NCBI GenBank assembly: GCA_030535455.1
Contig: JAUNJY010000023.1
Span: 1 to 62,368, forward strand
Length of the DNA: 62,368 nt
Reading direction: 5' to 3'
DNA from: a bacterium
GTDB lineage: Bacteria > Bacillota > Clostridia > Lachnospirales > Lachnospiraceae
Part shown: in pieces, positions 35,682 through 44,460 of the stretch
Position numbering within the stretch: the first letter of the stretch is position 1
How the letters are laid out: the number at the start of each line of letters is the position of its first letter
Translations under genes and position numbers: made by a program
Notes under the pieces: generated by a model
Seen by the model: only the letters and a program-made list of their open reading frames with translations
Databases searched by the model: none
What the model was told of the DNA's origin: nothing

Positions 35682-35876
35682 AAATATTTAAAACGTTTAC
35701 CACAACTGGAATGAAACAGCTGAGGATGAATATTAGGAATTCAAAGTTTTCACAGATTTCTTAATTCAAAATCATTTGAAAGATCGTGCAAGTGATGGTA
35801 TATGAATAGTTTACAAATAATAAGATAGAATAGACAAAACCTCTTATATGTATGTCGCGTATAAGAGGTTTTTATG
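35682..35876 (+). repeat. yebC tail repeat, copy 4
   Basis: The yebC C-terminal codons are recognisable (NVYHNWNETAEDEY then stop, with the CAA codon before them now TAA), followed by the 3' flank and the terminator stem (35836-35873). Beyond it, 35880-36030 resembles the region after the first terminator (31720-31830), with ATTCTTTACGTCT and AAAGACTTGTA blocks. Confidence 0.8.
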
Positions 35877-36053
35877 TTGTACAATGAGATTTGTTTTATA
35901 TTCTTTACGTCTCGAAGAGGTGAAAACTATATGCCTCCACCACTTTATTCGGCATAAAAAGAGCATTAAAAGACTTGTAGAATTATATTACATTATGTAG
36001 AATTGATTACAGCTGACAAAAAATAAAAGGCCTATATTGGTCATACTAATCGC

Positions 36054-36401
36054 TTGCTGGAATTATCTATACTAGATCGTAATGAAGAAAATGAATTAAT
36101 TGAATACGTATATACGAAGCAGAATGGTGAAACTTTAACAGAAACTCTTCGTGCAGACACAGAGTATGACAAAGAATTGGGAGGAAACTTATTATTATCA
36201 GAGTATGAACTATTAATCTCCAATATAAATAGTTTAGCTTTAAATTGTGATAAAAATGATAGATATTTTTTAACCGTAAGGGATTATAAGCCAGGACAAT
36301 ATTTGCAAGATGAGAATAATCAGGCATTTGAAGTATTAAATGATGAAATAAGGAGAATAGATGAAAGTTTGGACAATACAACCAGTAGAAGTAATGAATA
36401 G
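36054..36401 (+). pseudogene. 5'-truncated paralogue of the cassette 1 secreted protein
   Basis: The open frame of 115 residues matches the middle of the protein at 32548-33171 (LLELSILDRNEENEL, YTKQNGETL, YFLTVRDYKPG, QYLQDENNQAFEVL). Just before it, 36035-36050 carries the last bases of the truncated subtilase gene (TATTGGTCATACTAAT). So an ancestral subtilase plus secreted-protein pair has lost the intervening sequence, joined at a short TAAT homology. The signal peptide is gone. Its 3' end runs into the DUF3841 gene. Confidence 0.75.
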
Positions 36402-36936
36402 TATTCATGACAAAGGATATTTTGCGTGTGATCGAAGAAAAGCCTCATTTAATGATATAGAATCGTTTCAATCAGCATATTTCTGGATGGTTAAGAAGAT
36501 GGATGAAAAAGGTATTATTCATCCAGCAGGGTTAGAGTTTCCAATATGGTGTTGGCATACAAGAAATGGGAAGCATAAAAAACCAGATTTAAGAAATGCA
36601 GCATATGCAGAACGAGGAAGGAAATGTGTTTGTCTTGAATTAGAAGTTCCAGATCAGGAAATACTTTTATCGAATTATGACACTTGGCATATTGTCTTAA
36701 ATCAATGGTGGTTTAATGATAGTAATACTGAAGAGGAATATTATGAACATGAAAAACTGTTCGAGACCTTAGATGAGAATACCAAGAAGGCAGTTATGGA
36801 AGAAAGCTGGGATAAGATATTTAATATAACTAGTAAAGAAGATAGAACTACGATTAACTGTGAATATGTTCAAGGCGTTTTTTGGGTACTAAAAAAAGAA
36901 TATATAAAAAAGGTACAAGAATTTGTAGCTAGATAA
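36361..36936 (+). CDS. DUF3841 domain protein
   Basis: 191 residues: VWTIQPVEVMNSIHDKGYFACDRRK at the start, FPIWCWHTRNGKHKKPDLRN in the middle and DTWHIVLNQWWFND later, the conserved blocks of DUF3841. No biochemical role is established. It overlaps the 3' end of the pseudogene by 41 nt and has AAGGAG 4 nt before the ATG. Confidence 0.8.
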   Translation: MKVWTIQPVEVMNSIHDKGYFACDRRKASFNDIESFQSAYFWMVKKMDEKGIIHPAGLEFPIWCWHTRNGKHKKPDLRNAAYAERGRKCVCLELEVPDQEILLSNYDTWHIVLNQWWFNDSNTEEEYYEHEKLFETLDENTKKAVMEESWDKIFNITSKEDRTTINCEYVQGVFWVLKKEYIKKVQEFVAR

Positions 36937-37056
36937 AATGTTCTTATGTTTGGTGATGATGCTGGAAGTGAAATTAAGACGTCCTAAATTTGCTGTAATC
37001 CCTATCTTTATAAATTGATGGAAAAGTTAAGGTTATTTAGTGAGGAGGAAAGGGTG

Positions 37057-37545
37057 ATGGTTATAAAGACACAAAAGAAAGTATACATAATAGTGTTAGT
37101 GGCATTTGCGTTGGGAATAATTGTAGGAGGAGCTATCCAATATAAACGATTAATAAAAAGTATGGATACAAGGATTCTGTATAGCAATAATTCCCCAACG
37201 ATAATCACAATTACTGAAAAAGAGATAGAAGCAAAGGAGACGCTATATAAACTACTTGCAGAGTATGGAGAAGTTGATAGGAATAATACGGATTTGACTG
37301 TGGAGGAGACATCAAGGAAAGTAAATGATATATTTACAACTCTGCTTCCTGAAGATAGTCAAGTTGAGTATTGTAAAAGGGCTGGTGGAGATATCGAAGT
37401 TTATTATCAACTTGAAGGAATTTTCTATCATCTATTATATCTGGATCAAAAAGTACAAAAGTGTATTACTGTTAACTATAATAATAAAGAATATTGTATT
37501 ATTAATACAGATAATCAGGAGTTTGATTGTACTAGGATAAATTGA
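37057..37545 (+). CDS. Membrane-anchored unknown protein, cassette 4 (paralogue of 34213-34710)
   Basis: A 162-residue protein with one N-terminal span (YIIVLVAFALGIIVGGAIQ) and an acidic domain: TITEKEIEAKETLYKLLAEYG, TTLLPEDSQVEYC, VYYQLEGIFYHLLY, NNKEYCIINTDNQEFDC. It shares this layout with the cassette 2 protein, including a conserved cysteine pair. The ATG at 37057 has GAGGAGG 8 nt upstream. The function is unknown. Confidence 0.65.
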   Translation: MVIKTQKKVYIIVLVAFALGIIVGGAIQYKRLIKSMDTRILYSNNSPTIITITEKEIEAKETLYKLLAEYGEVDRNNTDLTVEETSRKVNDIFTTLLPEDSQVEYCKRAGGDIEVYYQLEGIFYHLLYLDQKVQKCITVNYNNKEYCIINTDNQEFDCTRIN

Positions 37546-37645
37546 GTATAGACGCTTATAGTAAGATGTTTGATTATTGAAAGCCTGGTAATTTATTTAA
37601 AACTTGGCTATAATGGATTTAAAATAGTAATAGGAGAGTGTACAT

Positions 37646-38677
37646 ATGAAAAGTGAATATATTATTTCAACAATAAAAACATTAGTAGAGATTCCAAGTC
37701 CGTCTGGATTTACAAAAGACGTAATGGCTTTCGTGGAGAAGGAAGCTAAAGAAATGGGCTATGATAGTTATTATACCAATCGTGATGGATTGATTATCGA
37801 GGTAAAAGGTAGTTCTTCTAAGACCATTGGACTTTCTGCTCATGTAGATACATTAGGAGCAATGATCCGTTCCATTAATTCCGATGGAACAATTAATTTT
37901 ACTGAAGTTGGCGGCTATACACTGCAGAGTGTGGAAGGATGTTATTGCAAGCTTCATACAAGAGAGGGCAATGTATATACAGGAACTATATTGTGTAAGA
38001 GCCCTAGCGTACATGTTTATGATGATGCCAGAACATTGGAACGAAATGAAAGGAATATGATGATTCGTTTGGATGAAGAGGTTTCTAGTAAAGAGGATGT
38101 AGAGAAACTTGGCATTATGGCGGGAGATTACATTAGTCTTGATCCAAAATTTGAATACACCAAATCGGGATTTGTGAAATCAAGACATCTGGATGATAAG
38201 GCAAGTGTGGCAGTTTTATTAGGACTTTTAAAGGAAATGAAGGAAGAAAATATAATTCCGGAAAACCAGCTTAAAATATTAATTAGCAATTATGAAGAAG
38301 TTGGATTTGGTGCAAGCTATCTTCCAGCGGATATCGAAGAAATGCTTGCTATTGATATGGGAGCGGTTGGAGATGATTTAAATGGTTCAGAAACAAAAGT
38401 GTCTATTTGTGCAAAGGATGCCACTGGACCATACGATTACGAAATGACAAATCGTCTAATTGCCTTATCAAAAGAAAAGGAAATTCCATTTGTGGTGGAT
38501 GTGTTCCCACATTATGGTTCGGATGTTTCTGCTGCACTTCGAGGTGGTAATAATATACGTGGGGCGTTAATTGGACAAGGTGTCAGTGCATCTCATGGTA
38601 TGGAAAGAACTCATGAAAAGGGAATCATGGCAACGCTGGAATTAGTGAAGGCTTACGTAACTTGTAAAGAAAACTAA
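37646..38677 (+). CDS. M42 family metallopeptidase (glutamyl aminopeptidase/endoglucanase-like)
   Basis: A 343-residue di-metal aminopeptidase. Metal ligands and catalytic residues are visible: SAHVDTLG (His and Asp), HLDDKAS (bridging Asp), NYEEVGFG (catalytic Glu, ligand Glu), AIDMGA (Asp) and SHGMERTHEKG (His). It is cytoplasmic, with no signal. It is alone, framed by its own ribosome site (ATAGGAGAG) and a strong terminator. Confidence 0.92.
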   Translation: MKSEYIISTIKTLVEIPSPSGFTKDVMAFVEKEAKEMGYDSYYTNRDGLIIEVKGSSSKTIGLSAHVDTLGAMIRSINSDGTINFTEVGGYTLQSVEGCYCKLHTREGNVYTGTILCKSPSVHVYDDARTLERNERNMMIRLDEEVSSKEDVEKLGIMAGDYISLDPKFEYTKSGFVKSRHLDDKASVAVLLGLLKEMKEENIIPENQLKILISNYEEVGFGASYLPADIEEMLAIDMGAVGDDLNGSETKVSICAKDATGPYDYEMTNRLIALSKEKEIPFVVDVFPHYGSDVSAALRGGNNIRGALIGQGVSASHGMERTHEKGIMATLELVKAYVTCKEN

Positions 38678-38679
38678 GT

Positions 38680-38735
38680 AAAAAGGAGGTATTGCAATAA
38701 CAATTAAATAGTTATTGTGATACCTCCTTTTTCTC
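38680..38735 (+). terminator. Terminator after M42 peptidase
   Basis: AAAAAGGAGGTAT...CAATAAC / GTTATTG...ATACCTCCTTTTT long stem with a T-tract. It may serve both strands because the small minus-strand gene ends nearby. Confidence 0.85.
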
Positions 38736-38764
38736 TATCTTTTTACATGCATATAGCGTGTGCA

Positions 38765-38854
38765 CTATTTATCTTCGTCATTTAAAGCGGTAACTAAATG
38801 AAAAAATCCACCCATTACTGCTAATAATACGGCCATAACTAAAAATTTTACCAT
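38765..38854 (-). CDS. 29-residue single-span membrane protein
   Basis: On the minus strand ATG at 38854 opens a 29-codon frame: MVKFLVMAVLLAVMGG, then FFHLVTALNDEDK. A GAGGGAG lies 10 nt upstream of the ATG. One hydrophobic helix fills residues 3-24 and the tail is acidic. Good ribosome site, clean helix and a shared terminator on its 3' side support a real gene. Function unknown. Confidence 0.6.
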   Translation of the reverse strand: MVKFLVMAVLLAVMGGFFHLVTALNDEDK

Positions 38855-38966
38855 ATGATTTTACTCCCTCTATGTGTAATACAGTGCTATTATAGTCTAA
38901 TTTTGTCTTTTGTTCAAACGATTTTCATTTCCAGTTTATTTTGTAGGGTGGAATGAGACGTGTAAG

Positions 38967-39074
38967 TTAAGAGCTCTGACAGAGAATGATATAGAGACAT
39001 TCAAACAATGGTTATATACACCACATGTAGCAAAATGGTATACACCCCAAGAGTTTACCAACAAGGCTTCTTAA
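38967..39074 (+). pseudogene. GNAT acetyltransferase remnant
   Basis: The frame reads LRALTENDIETFKQWLYTPH and then VAKWYTPQEF before a stop, matching the N-terminus of aminoglycoside 6'-acetyltransferase-like GNAT proteins. There is no start with a ribosome site, the catalytic domain is missing, and only scattered codons follow (to about 39140). It is a gene relic. Confidence 0.65.
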
Positions 39075-39222
39075 AATATGTTATTGACAGCAAGTTTCAT
39101 ATACGAGGAAGTGCAAGATATTTACTATAAGGGTTTGTAGTATACACTGGCATATGATACAATAATAAATCGGTGGTAAGAAGAAAAAGTTTGAGCTATG
39201 TCTCATACAGATAGGAGAAAAT

Positions 39223-40122
39223 ATGGATTTAGAAAAGACATTAGGCAAGAGGATTGCACTTTATATTGGATGTATTTTTGGAACCATGGGATTACTCGTG
39301 GCAGGTCAGCTAATTGGTTCGATCTTGATTGCCATACCACAGCTTATTATATCAACTAGCAGATCCAAAGCAAATATGGATGCTTGGATTACTGGAATTT
39401 CGTATATAAGCTTTATTGGTATATGGATCGTTTCACTAGGATTTTTGTTACTTAGCAAAAAAAATCACTGGATTATTAACGTACTTGGTACAAAAGCAAG
39501 TGGAAACACAGGTATGAAATTTTGGATCGGCATTTTAATTGGATTTTGCCTCAATGGAATTTGTGCATATATTGCTTGGGTAAATCATGACATTAATTTA
39601 AAGTACATAGGATTTTATCCGGTTTCATTTATTCTTATTTTTGTGGGCGTTTTGGTACAATCCTCGGCGGAGGAGTTTGTTTGCAGAGGGTTCTTGTATC
39701 AGAAAGGGTTACAGTATTTTAACAAACCTGTCATTGCGATATTGACAAATTCCCTTTTATTTGCAGTATTACATCTGTTTAATGATGGAGTTACAATGCT
39801 ATCAATCATTAATATTTTCCTGGCAGGTCTGTTGTTTTCCTTGATTGTATATTACACAGATAGTATCTGGTGTGCATTTGGCGTACATACTGCCTGGAAT
39901 TTCACACAAAATATTTTACTTGGATTACCGAATAGTGGAAGCGTAGTTCCATACGCTGTATTCAAGTTGGATGCAAATACAGCAAGGGACAGTTTTGCAT
40001 ATAATGTGAGTTTTGGAATTGAGGGGACAGTGGTTGCAGACATTGTACTGTTACTTGCCTGCATTGCTATTTTTGCATGGGGAAGAAAGTATGGAAAGAA
40101 ACATATCAACCAGCAGTTGTAG
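39223..40122 (+). CDS. CPBP family intramembrane metalloprotease
   Basis: A 299-residue polytopic membrane protein. The Abi/CPBP motifs are EEFVCRGF (EExxxR, about 148), FAVLHLFNDG and GVHTAWNFTQN, giving the glutamate/histidine metal site. About eight spans. Bacterial members act in bacteriocin maturation or self-immunity or have no known substrate. It has AGGAGAAAAT upstream and no close operon partner. Confidence 0.88.
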   Translation: MDLEKTLGKRIALYIGCIFGTMGLLVAGQLIGSILIAIPQLIISTSRSKANMDAWITGISYISFIGIWIVSLGFLLLSKKNHWIINVLGTKASGNTGMKFWIGILIGFCLNGICAYIAWVNHDINLKYIGFYPVSFILIFVGVLVQSSAEEFVCRGFLYQKGLQYFNKPVIAILTNSLLFAVLHLFNDGVTMLSIINIFLAGLLFSLIVYYTDSIWCAFGVHTAWNFTQNILLGLPNSGSVVPYAVFKLDANTARDSFAYNVSFGIEGTVVADIVLLLACIAIFAWGRKYGKKHINQQL

Positions 40123-40188
40123 GTTATCAAATTTCTGCTGTTTGAAACAAAATGTATTTACGTGTATATTATAGACATTGAAAGACAA

Positions 40189-40230
40189 AGGCGTCAGGAA
40201 GATATTTCTTCTCTGGCGCCTCTTTCTTTT
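40189..40230 (+). terminator. Terminator after the CPBP gene
   Basis: AGGCGTCAGGAAG / CTTCTCTGGCGCCT stem with small mismatches and a T-rich tail. Confidence 0.65.
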
Positions 40231-40279
40231 CCCGGGAAGGAACATATAAATAACGTAAATCATAAGGAGGAAATAAATT

Positions 40280-41275
40280 ATGGCAAAATATCCAAAATAT
40301 AAAGTCGCAGCAGTACAGGCTGCTCCAGTTTATCTTGATCTTGATGCAACAGTAGAAAAGTCCGTTAAAATTATTAAGGAGGCAGCAGATAACGGTGCAA
40401 AACTAGTTGGTTTTCCTGAAGGCTTTCTGCCTGGGTATCCATGGTTTGCATTCCTTGGACGAGCATTAGATTATGTTCCAAGGTTCTATCATAAGTTATA
40501 TCTTAATGCGGTAGAGTGTCCAAGCAATGCACTTGCAAAAATCAGTCAGGCAGCCCGTGATAACGATATCTATGTTTGTATCTCCGCATCTGAAAAAGAT
40601 GGTGGTTCGCTATATCTTACACAATTCTGGTTTGATAACAAAGGAAATCTAATGGGTAAACATCGTAAAATGCGTGTTTCTGTTGCAGAACGTCTAATCT
40701 GGGGCGATGGACAGGGAAGCATGATGCCAGTATTTGAAACTGAACTTGGAAATCTCGGTGGCTGCCAATGTTGGGAACATGATGTACCACTTGATATATG
40801 CGCAATGAACGGTCAAAACGAACAAGTCCATGTAGCATCTTGGCCAGGATACTTTGATGACGATATTGCCAGCAGAGCATACGCAATTCAAACACAGACA
40901 TTTGTATTGATGACAAGTTCTGTATATGATGATTATTTATATAACATGCTTTGCACTGATGAAAATGGAAACTTGGAGCAGGATCGCTTGGATTATTTCA
41001 AGACATTAAAACAAGGACATACAGCAATTATTGGACCAGACGGTAATCCAGTCAGTGACTATGTACCATCTGGAGAGGAAGGAATTGCTTATGCAGATAT
41101 TGATCTGGAGGATATCATCCTTTATAAATATCAGATGGATCCAGCAGGACATTATAGCAACCAAAGCCTCAGCATGAACTTCAATCGTAATCCTAACCCT
41201 GTTGTACGTATGTTTGGTGATGGAAAACAGGCTACTATTTCCTATGAGGAAATGCAGCCATGTGTAGAAGAATAA
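40280..41275 (+). CDS. Nitrilase superfamily hydrolase
   Basis: 331 residues of the aliphatic nitrilase/cyanide hydratase branch, which converts nitriles to acids and ammonia. The catalytic triad can be placed: Glu in FPEGFLPGYPW, Lys in KHRKM, Cys in GGCQCWEHD (the CWEH form is typical for true nitrilases). It is cytoplasmic. AAGGAGGAAA upstream. A LysR-type gene follows after a terminator and is a candidate regulator. The natural substrate is unknown. Confidence 0.9.
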   Translation: MAKYPKYKVAAVQAAPVYLDLDATVEKSVKIIKEAADNGAKLVGFPEGFLPGYPWFAFLGRALDYVPRFYHKLYLNAVECPSNALAKISQAARDNDIYVCISASEKDGGSLYLTQFWFDNKGNLMGKHRKMRVSVAERLIWGDGQGSMMPVFETELGNLGGCQCWEHDVPLDICAMNGQNEQVHVASWPGYFDDDIASRAYAIQTQTFVLMTSSVYDDYLYNMLCTDENGNLEQDRLDYFKTLKQGHTAIIGPDGNPVSDYVPSGEEGIAYADIDLEDIILYKYQMDPAGHYSNQSLSMNFNRNPNPVVRMFGDGKQATISYEEMQPCVEE

Positions 41276-41326
41276 TATATTTGACGTCCTCTTGTAAATG
41301 AGTTATAGTATTTACAGAAAATGCAA

Positions 41327-41357
41327 AGAGGCAGTCCATTGTGGCTGCCTCTTTTTG
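41327..41357 (+). terminator. Terminator after nitrilase
   Basis: AGAGGCAG / CTGCCTCT perfect 8-bp stem with a T5 tail. Confidence 0.8.
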
Positions 41358-41377
41358 TGTATGGAAGGGGTCTTAAC

Positions 41378-42262
41378 GTGAATATCAAGGATATGAGTTG
41401 TTTTGTTAAGGTATGTGAGAATAAGAGTATTTCGGCAACGGCAGAGTCATTTTTTATGTCCCCCCAGGGAATCAGTAAAGCAATTAAGCGCATGGAGGAT
41501 GAACTTAAGGCAGAGCTCTTTATTCGAACACAAAACGGCGTGGTGCCAACAGAATATGGAAAGATTTTTTATGAACATGCACTTAATATTATTAAAGAGT
41601 ATGAGGATACCACCAAGGTTATTGTAGATCTTAAGACACAAAATAATGGGCTCATCCGCATGGCATCTGCGTTTGGTATTTTGCGCTTCCTATCCCCTGA
41701 ATTCATTCGTGTATTTATGGACAAATATCCGTTAATTCATTTAGATTATATGGAGTTTCCGGACCGATATATCGAAGAGAATATTTTAAATGATAAATAC
41801 GATGTAGGACTTGTTCCGTATCTAGAGCAGGATCCCAATTTGGAATACATACCTCTTTTTTCTAGAGAAATCTGTTTTGTTACTCATGAGAAGAGCCAGT
41901 TTTATAAGCTTAGTGAAGTTTCCATCCGTGAAATATCATCGGAGCCTATCATAATGGAAAATGAAAACTTCTTGATCCATCATATTATGAAAGATACGGC
42001 TACAATGGAAGGAATTGATTTAGACATTTATTTTAATACAAGTGGGTTCAGTCTTTGCTATAAGCTCTGTACGGAGAATGAGGGAAATACAATTTCCATG
42101 GATTATATATTTGAGGATATGAAAAGTGAGAATTTAAAAATGCTTCCCTTTAAGGAACATCCGGAGTGGAAGGTTGCGCTTATTCGCAAAAAAGGGATTC
42201 CATTGTCTCCAAATATGGAAAGTTTTATTGCGTATGTTAAGGAATGGTGCAAAAGCCTATGA
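41378..42262 (+). CDS. LysR family transcriptional regulator
   Basis: 294 residues. The N-terminal winged helix is NIKDMSCFVKVCENKSISATAESFFMSPQGISKAIKRMEDEL, followed by a LysR substrate-binding domain (IRMASAFGILRFLSPEF...). The start is the GTG at 41378 with GGAAGGGG 7 nt upstream. The longer frame would read through the nitrilase terminator. It may respond to a nitrile or acid linked to the nitrilase; that is inference from position. Confidence 0.88.
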   Translation: MNIKDMSCFVKVCENKSISATAESFFMSPQGISKAIKRMEDELKAELFIRTQNGVVPTEYGKIFYEHALNIIKEYEDTTKVIVDLKTQNNGLIRMASAFGILRFLSPEFIRVFMDKYPLIHLDYMEFPDRYIEENILNDKYDVGLVPYLEQDPNLEYIPLFSREICFVTHEKSQFYKLSEVSIREISSEPIIMENENFLIHHIMKDTATMEGIDLDIYFNTSGFSLCYKLCTENEGNTISMDYIFEDMKSENLKMLPFKEHPEWKVALIRKKGIPLSPNMESFIAYVKEWCKSL

Positions 42263-42310
42263 TGGATAAAAAGCGATAGAAATGAAATAGTCTTAGCTAT
42301 ATTATTTACG

Positions 42311-43378
42311 TTGGTAGTTGTATTTGAAATTTTAAATTGCGTACATAAGTATGGTGAAATTTTTAGCGCTGAAAAACTGAATAATATTTTTACAATAATG
42401 GTAGGATTAGCAACTATTTCGATTGCCATATTTCAAATAGTTCTCAGTAAAATTGATGAACATATTCTCGGAATTTCATTTAAAGGTATCTTTATGAATC
42501 AAAGTATATGGAAATATTTGAATTTCAGTAATTCATCATTTTTATTGATTGAGGCTTTAGTTATTTATAGTATGTTGGAATATTTAAATCCTGCATCTGT
42601 TAATGCTAAGCATATAATATGTATTATATTACTACTGGATGTTATAATTAATATTATTATGCCGCTGAATGAGATTGTACGTGGTAGAAGATCAGAAAAA
42701 AAGGAAAACAAAATAAAAGTAATCTATAAAAAAGTGGGATTAGAAACAATTTTAAGGACTTGCATTGAAATAATAATACTAATTTATTGCTTTAGAAACG
42801 AACCGGATATATTCTATTTAATATACTTGGTACAATTTAGTTGTTTTGTTGGTGTTATATTTTATAGTTGTTGGATTTTGTATTTGGGGCTAATTGCAAT
42901 TCATAAAAATTCAAAGATATATAGTAGAATTATGAAACAGTTAAAAGGAAAAAAATCATATATGACGTCAGATACATACAAAAGAATTATTGATGTAACA
43001 CTTAATAAAGCTCAACTATTTATTAAGAAAAACACGTATAATCAGTATTTATTTGAGGATATTGGTTGTTTGGTATATATGTATAAATATAATGATGACC
43101 TAATTATTATAGATGAACAGGGTGAAACTGTTGAAGGGATAGAGAGCATAGAGAGCAGTATAAAGAGTCATAACAAAGAAATTCTTATTAATATTATCAA
43201 AGAAGTAATTCAGGCAGATATTAGAGATAATGAAGAGCTTCTAACAAAACTAAAGAAAAGAGGCAATGCTCAATTTGGAGAGAACGATAAGGTTTGGAAG
43301 GAAGTTCTAGAGAAAATTAATTCTGAGGAGAGAACAGTGAATTATATCCCATTACCTAATTATTCTAGCACTAGCTAA
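42311..43378 (+). CDS. Polytopic membrane protein of unknown function, start unclear
   Basis: Not recognised. About five hydrophobic segments in the first 200 residues (NIFTIMVGLATISIAIFQI, LIEALVIYSMLEYL, IICIILLLDVIINIIM, ILRTCIEIIILIYCF, VGVIFYSCWILYLGLIAI), then a charged cytoplasmic domain rich in Ile, Lys and Glu. The frame stays open back to 42263 (WIKSDRNEIVLAILFT...) without a standard start or ribosome site, so the TTG at 42311 is only a formal start and the 5' end may be truncated. AT-rich composition differs from its neighbours and suggests recent acquisition. Confidence 0.5.
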   Translation: MVVVFEILNCVHKYGEIFSAEKLNNIFTIMVGLATISIAIFQIVLSKIDEHILGISFKGIFMNQSIWKYLNFSNSSFLLIEALVIYSMLEYLNPASVNAKHIICIILLLDVIINIIMPLNEIVRGRRSEKKENKIKVIYKKVGLETILRTCIEIIILIYCFRNEPDIFYLIYLVQFSCFVGVIFYSCWILYLGLIAIHKNSKIYSRIMKQLKGKKSYMTSDTYKRIIDVTLNKAQLFIKKNTYNQYLFEDIGCLVYMYKYNDDLIIIDEQGETVEGIESIESSIKSHNKEILINIIKEVIQADIRDNEELLTKLKKRGNAQFGENDKVWKEVLEKINSEERTVNYIPLPNYSSTS

Positions 43379-43383
43379 ATATA

Positions 43384-43421
43384 AAGAGTCCTGTTACCAA
43401 TAAAGTTGCAGGGCTCTTTTG
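43384..43421 (+). terminator. Terminator after the unknown membrane gene
   Basis: AAGAGTCCTG / CAGGGCTCTT stem with one mismatch and a TTTT tail. Confidence 0.7.
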
Positions 43422-43499
43422 TATTGCCTTGTTTCGATTCCGATACTATATTTACAGAAATAAACATAAAACGTATAATTAGTAAAGGAGGCGAAAACT

Positions 43500-44363
43500 A
43501 TGATAAAACCACTATTTCCTGATGGAAAAGAAAAATGTATTACATTTAGTTATGATGATGGGGTGACACAGGATCGCAGGTTAGTTGAATTATTTAACAA
43601 ATACCAGATCAAAGGTACGTTTAATTTGAATTCCGGAGCCTTTGGAAAGCATAATCCTGCCAGCGGATTTGATAAGCCGGTAACACACAACAAGATTGAG
43701 GCATCTGAAGTAAATGAGTTGTATGCCGGGCATGAGGTAGCAATACATACATTAACGCACCCACGTTTGCAATATTTATCCAAAGAGACCATTGCCTATG
43801 AAATTAGACAGGATAGAGAGAACCTGGAAGCATTAGTTGGCTATCCGGTAATAGGAATGGCATATCCATTTGGAACATATAACGATATTGTTTTAGAGGA
43901 GTTGAAAGCAGCAGGAATCCGTTATTCAAGAACGGTTAATTCAACCTATACTTTTAGTATGCCACAGGACTTTTTACAATGGCATCCAACCTGTCATTTT
44001 GGAGAAGAGAAGATGCAGGAGGTATTGGAACGTTTCTTAGAAGATGAAAAAGATCAGTGTGAATTTGCAAGGCTGAAGGTGTTGTATATTTGGGGACATG
44101 CCTATGAATTAGATGGAAATGACACGTGGCCATTGATGGAAGAATTATGTGAACGGATTTCTGATCGGAGTGATATATGGTACGCTACAAATGGTGAGAT
44201 TTGTTCCTATAATGACGCTGTAAATGCTCTTGTTTTTTCAGAAAACAAACAGATTGTAAGAAACGAAAGTGCTTTGCCAGTCTGGCTCATGGTAAATGGA
44301 CAAAAGCTTAAAGTGGGTGCAGGCGAATGTATTCGGTTAGATAAAATAAATCAGTTCCAATAA
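43500..44363 (+). CDS. Polysaccharide deacetylase family protein (NodB-type, CE4)
   Basis: 287 residues. CITFSYDDGVTQD holds the two catalytic/metal aspartates, AIHTLTHPRL the metal histidines, and AYPFGTYN the substrate arginine-side loop. There is no signal peptide, so it probably acts on an intracellular sugar or glycan rather than on peptidoglycan outside. The last 35 residues form a small extra beta segment. It has AAAGGAGGCG upstream and precedes the aldo/keto reductase by 97 nt. Confidence 0.88.
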   Translation: MIKPLFPDGKEKCITFSYDDGVTQDRRLVELFNKYQIKGTFNLNSGAFGKHNPASGFDKPVTHNKIEASEVNELYAGHEVAIHTLTHPRLQYLSKETIAYEIRQDRENLEALVGYPVIGMAYPFGTYNDIVLEELKAAGIRYSRTVNSTYTFSMPQDFLQWHPTCHFGEEKMQEVLERFLEDEKDQCEFARLKVLYIWGHAYELDGNDTWPLMEELCERISDRSDIWYATNGEICSYNDAVNALVFSENKQIVRNESALPVWLMVNGQKLKVGAGECIRLDKINQFQ

Positions 44364-44460
44364 AATGGAAGGGAAGTAAGTGAGTGAATAATCGTTCAAT
44401 CATTGAAATAAATCAACAGTGTATAGAGAATCGTATACATGACATATATGGAGGAAATGG

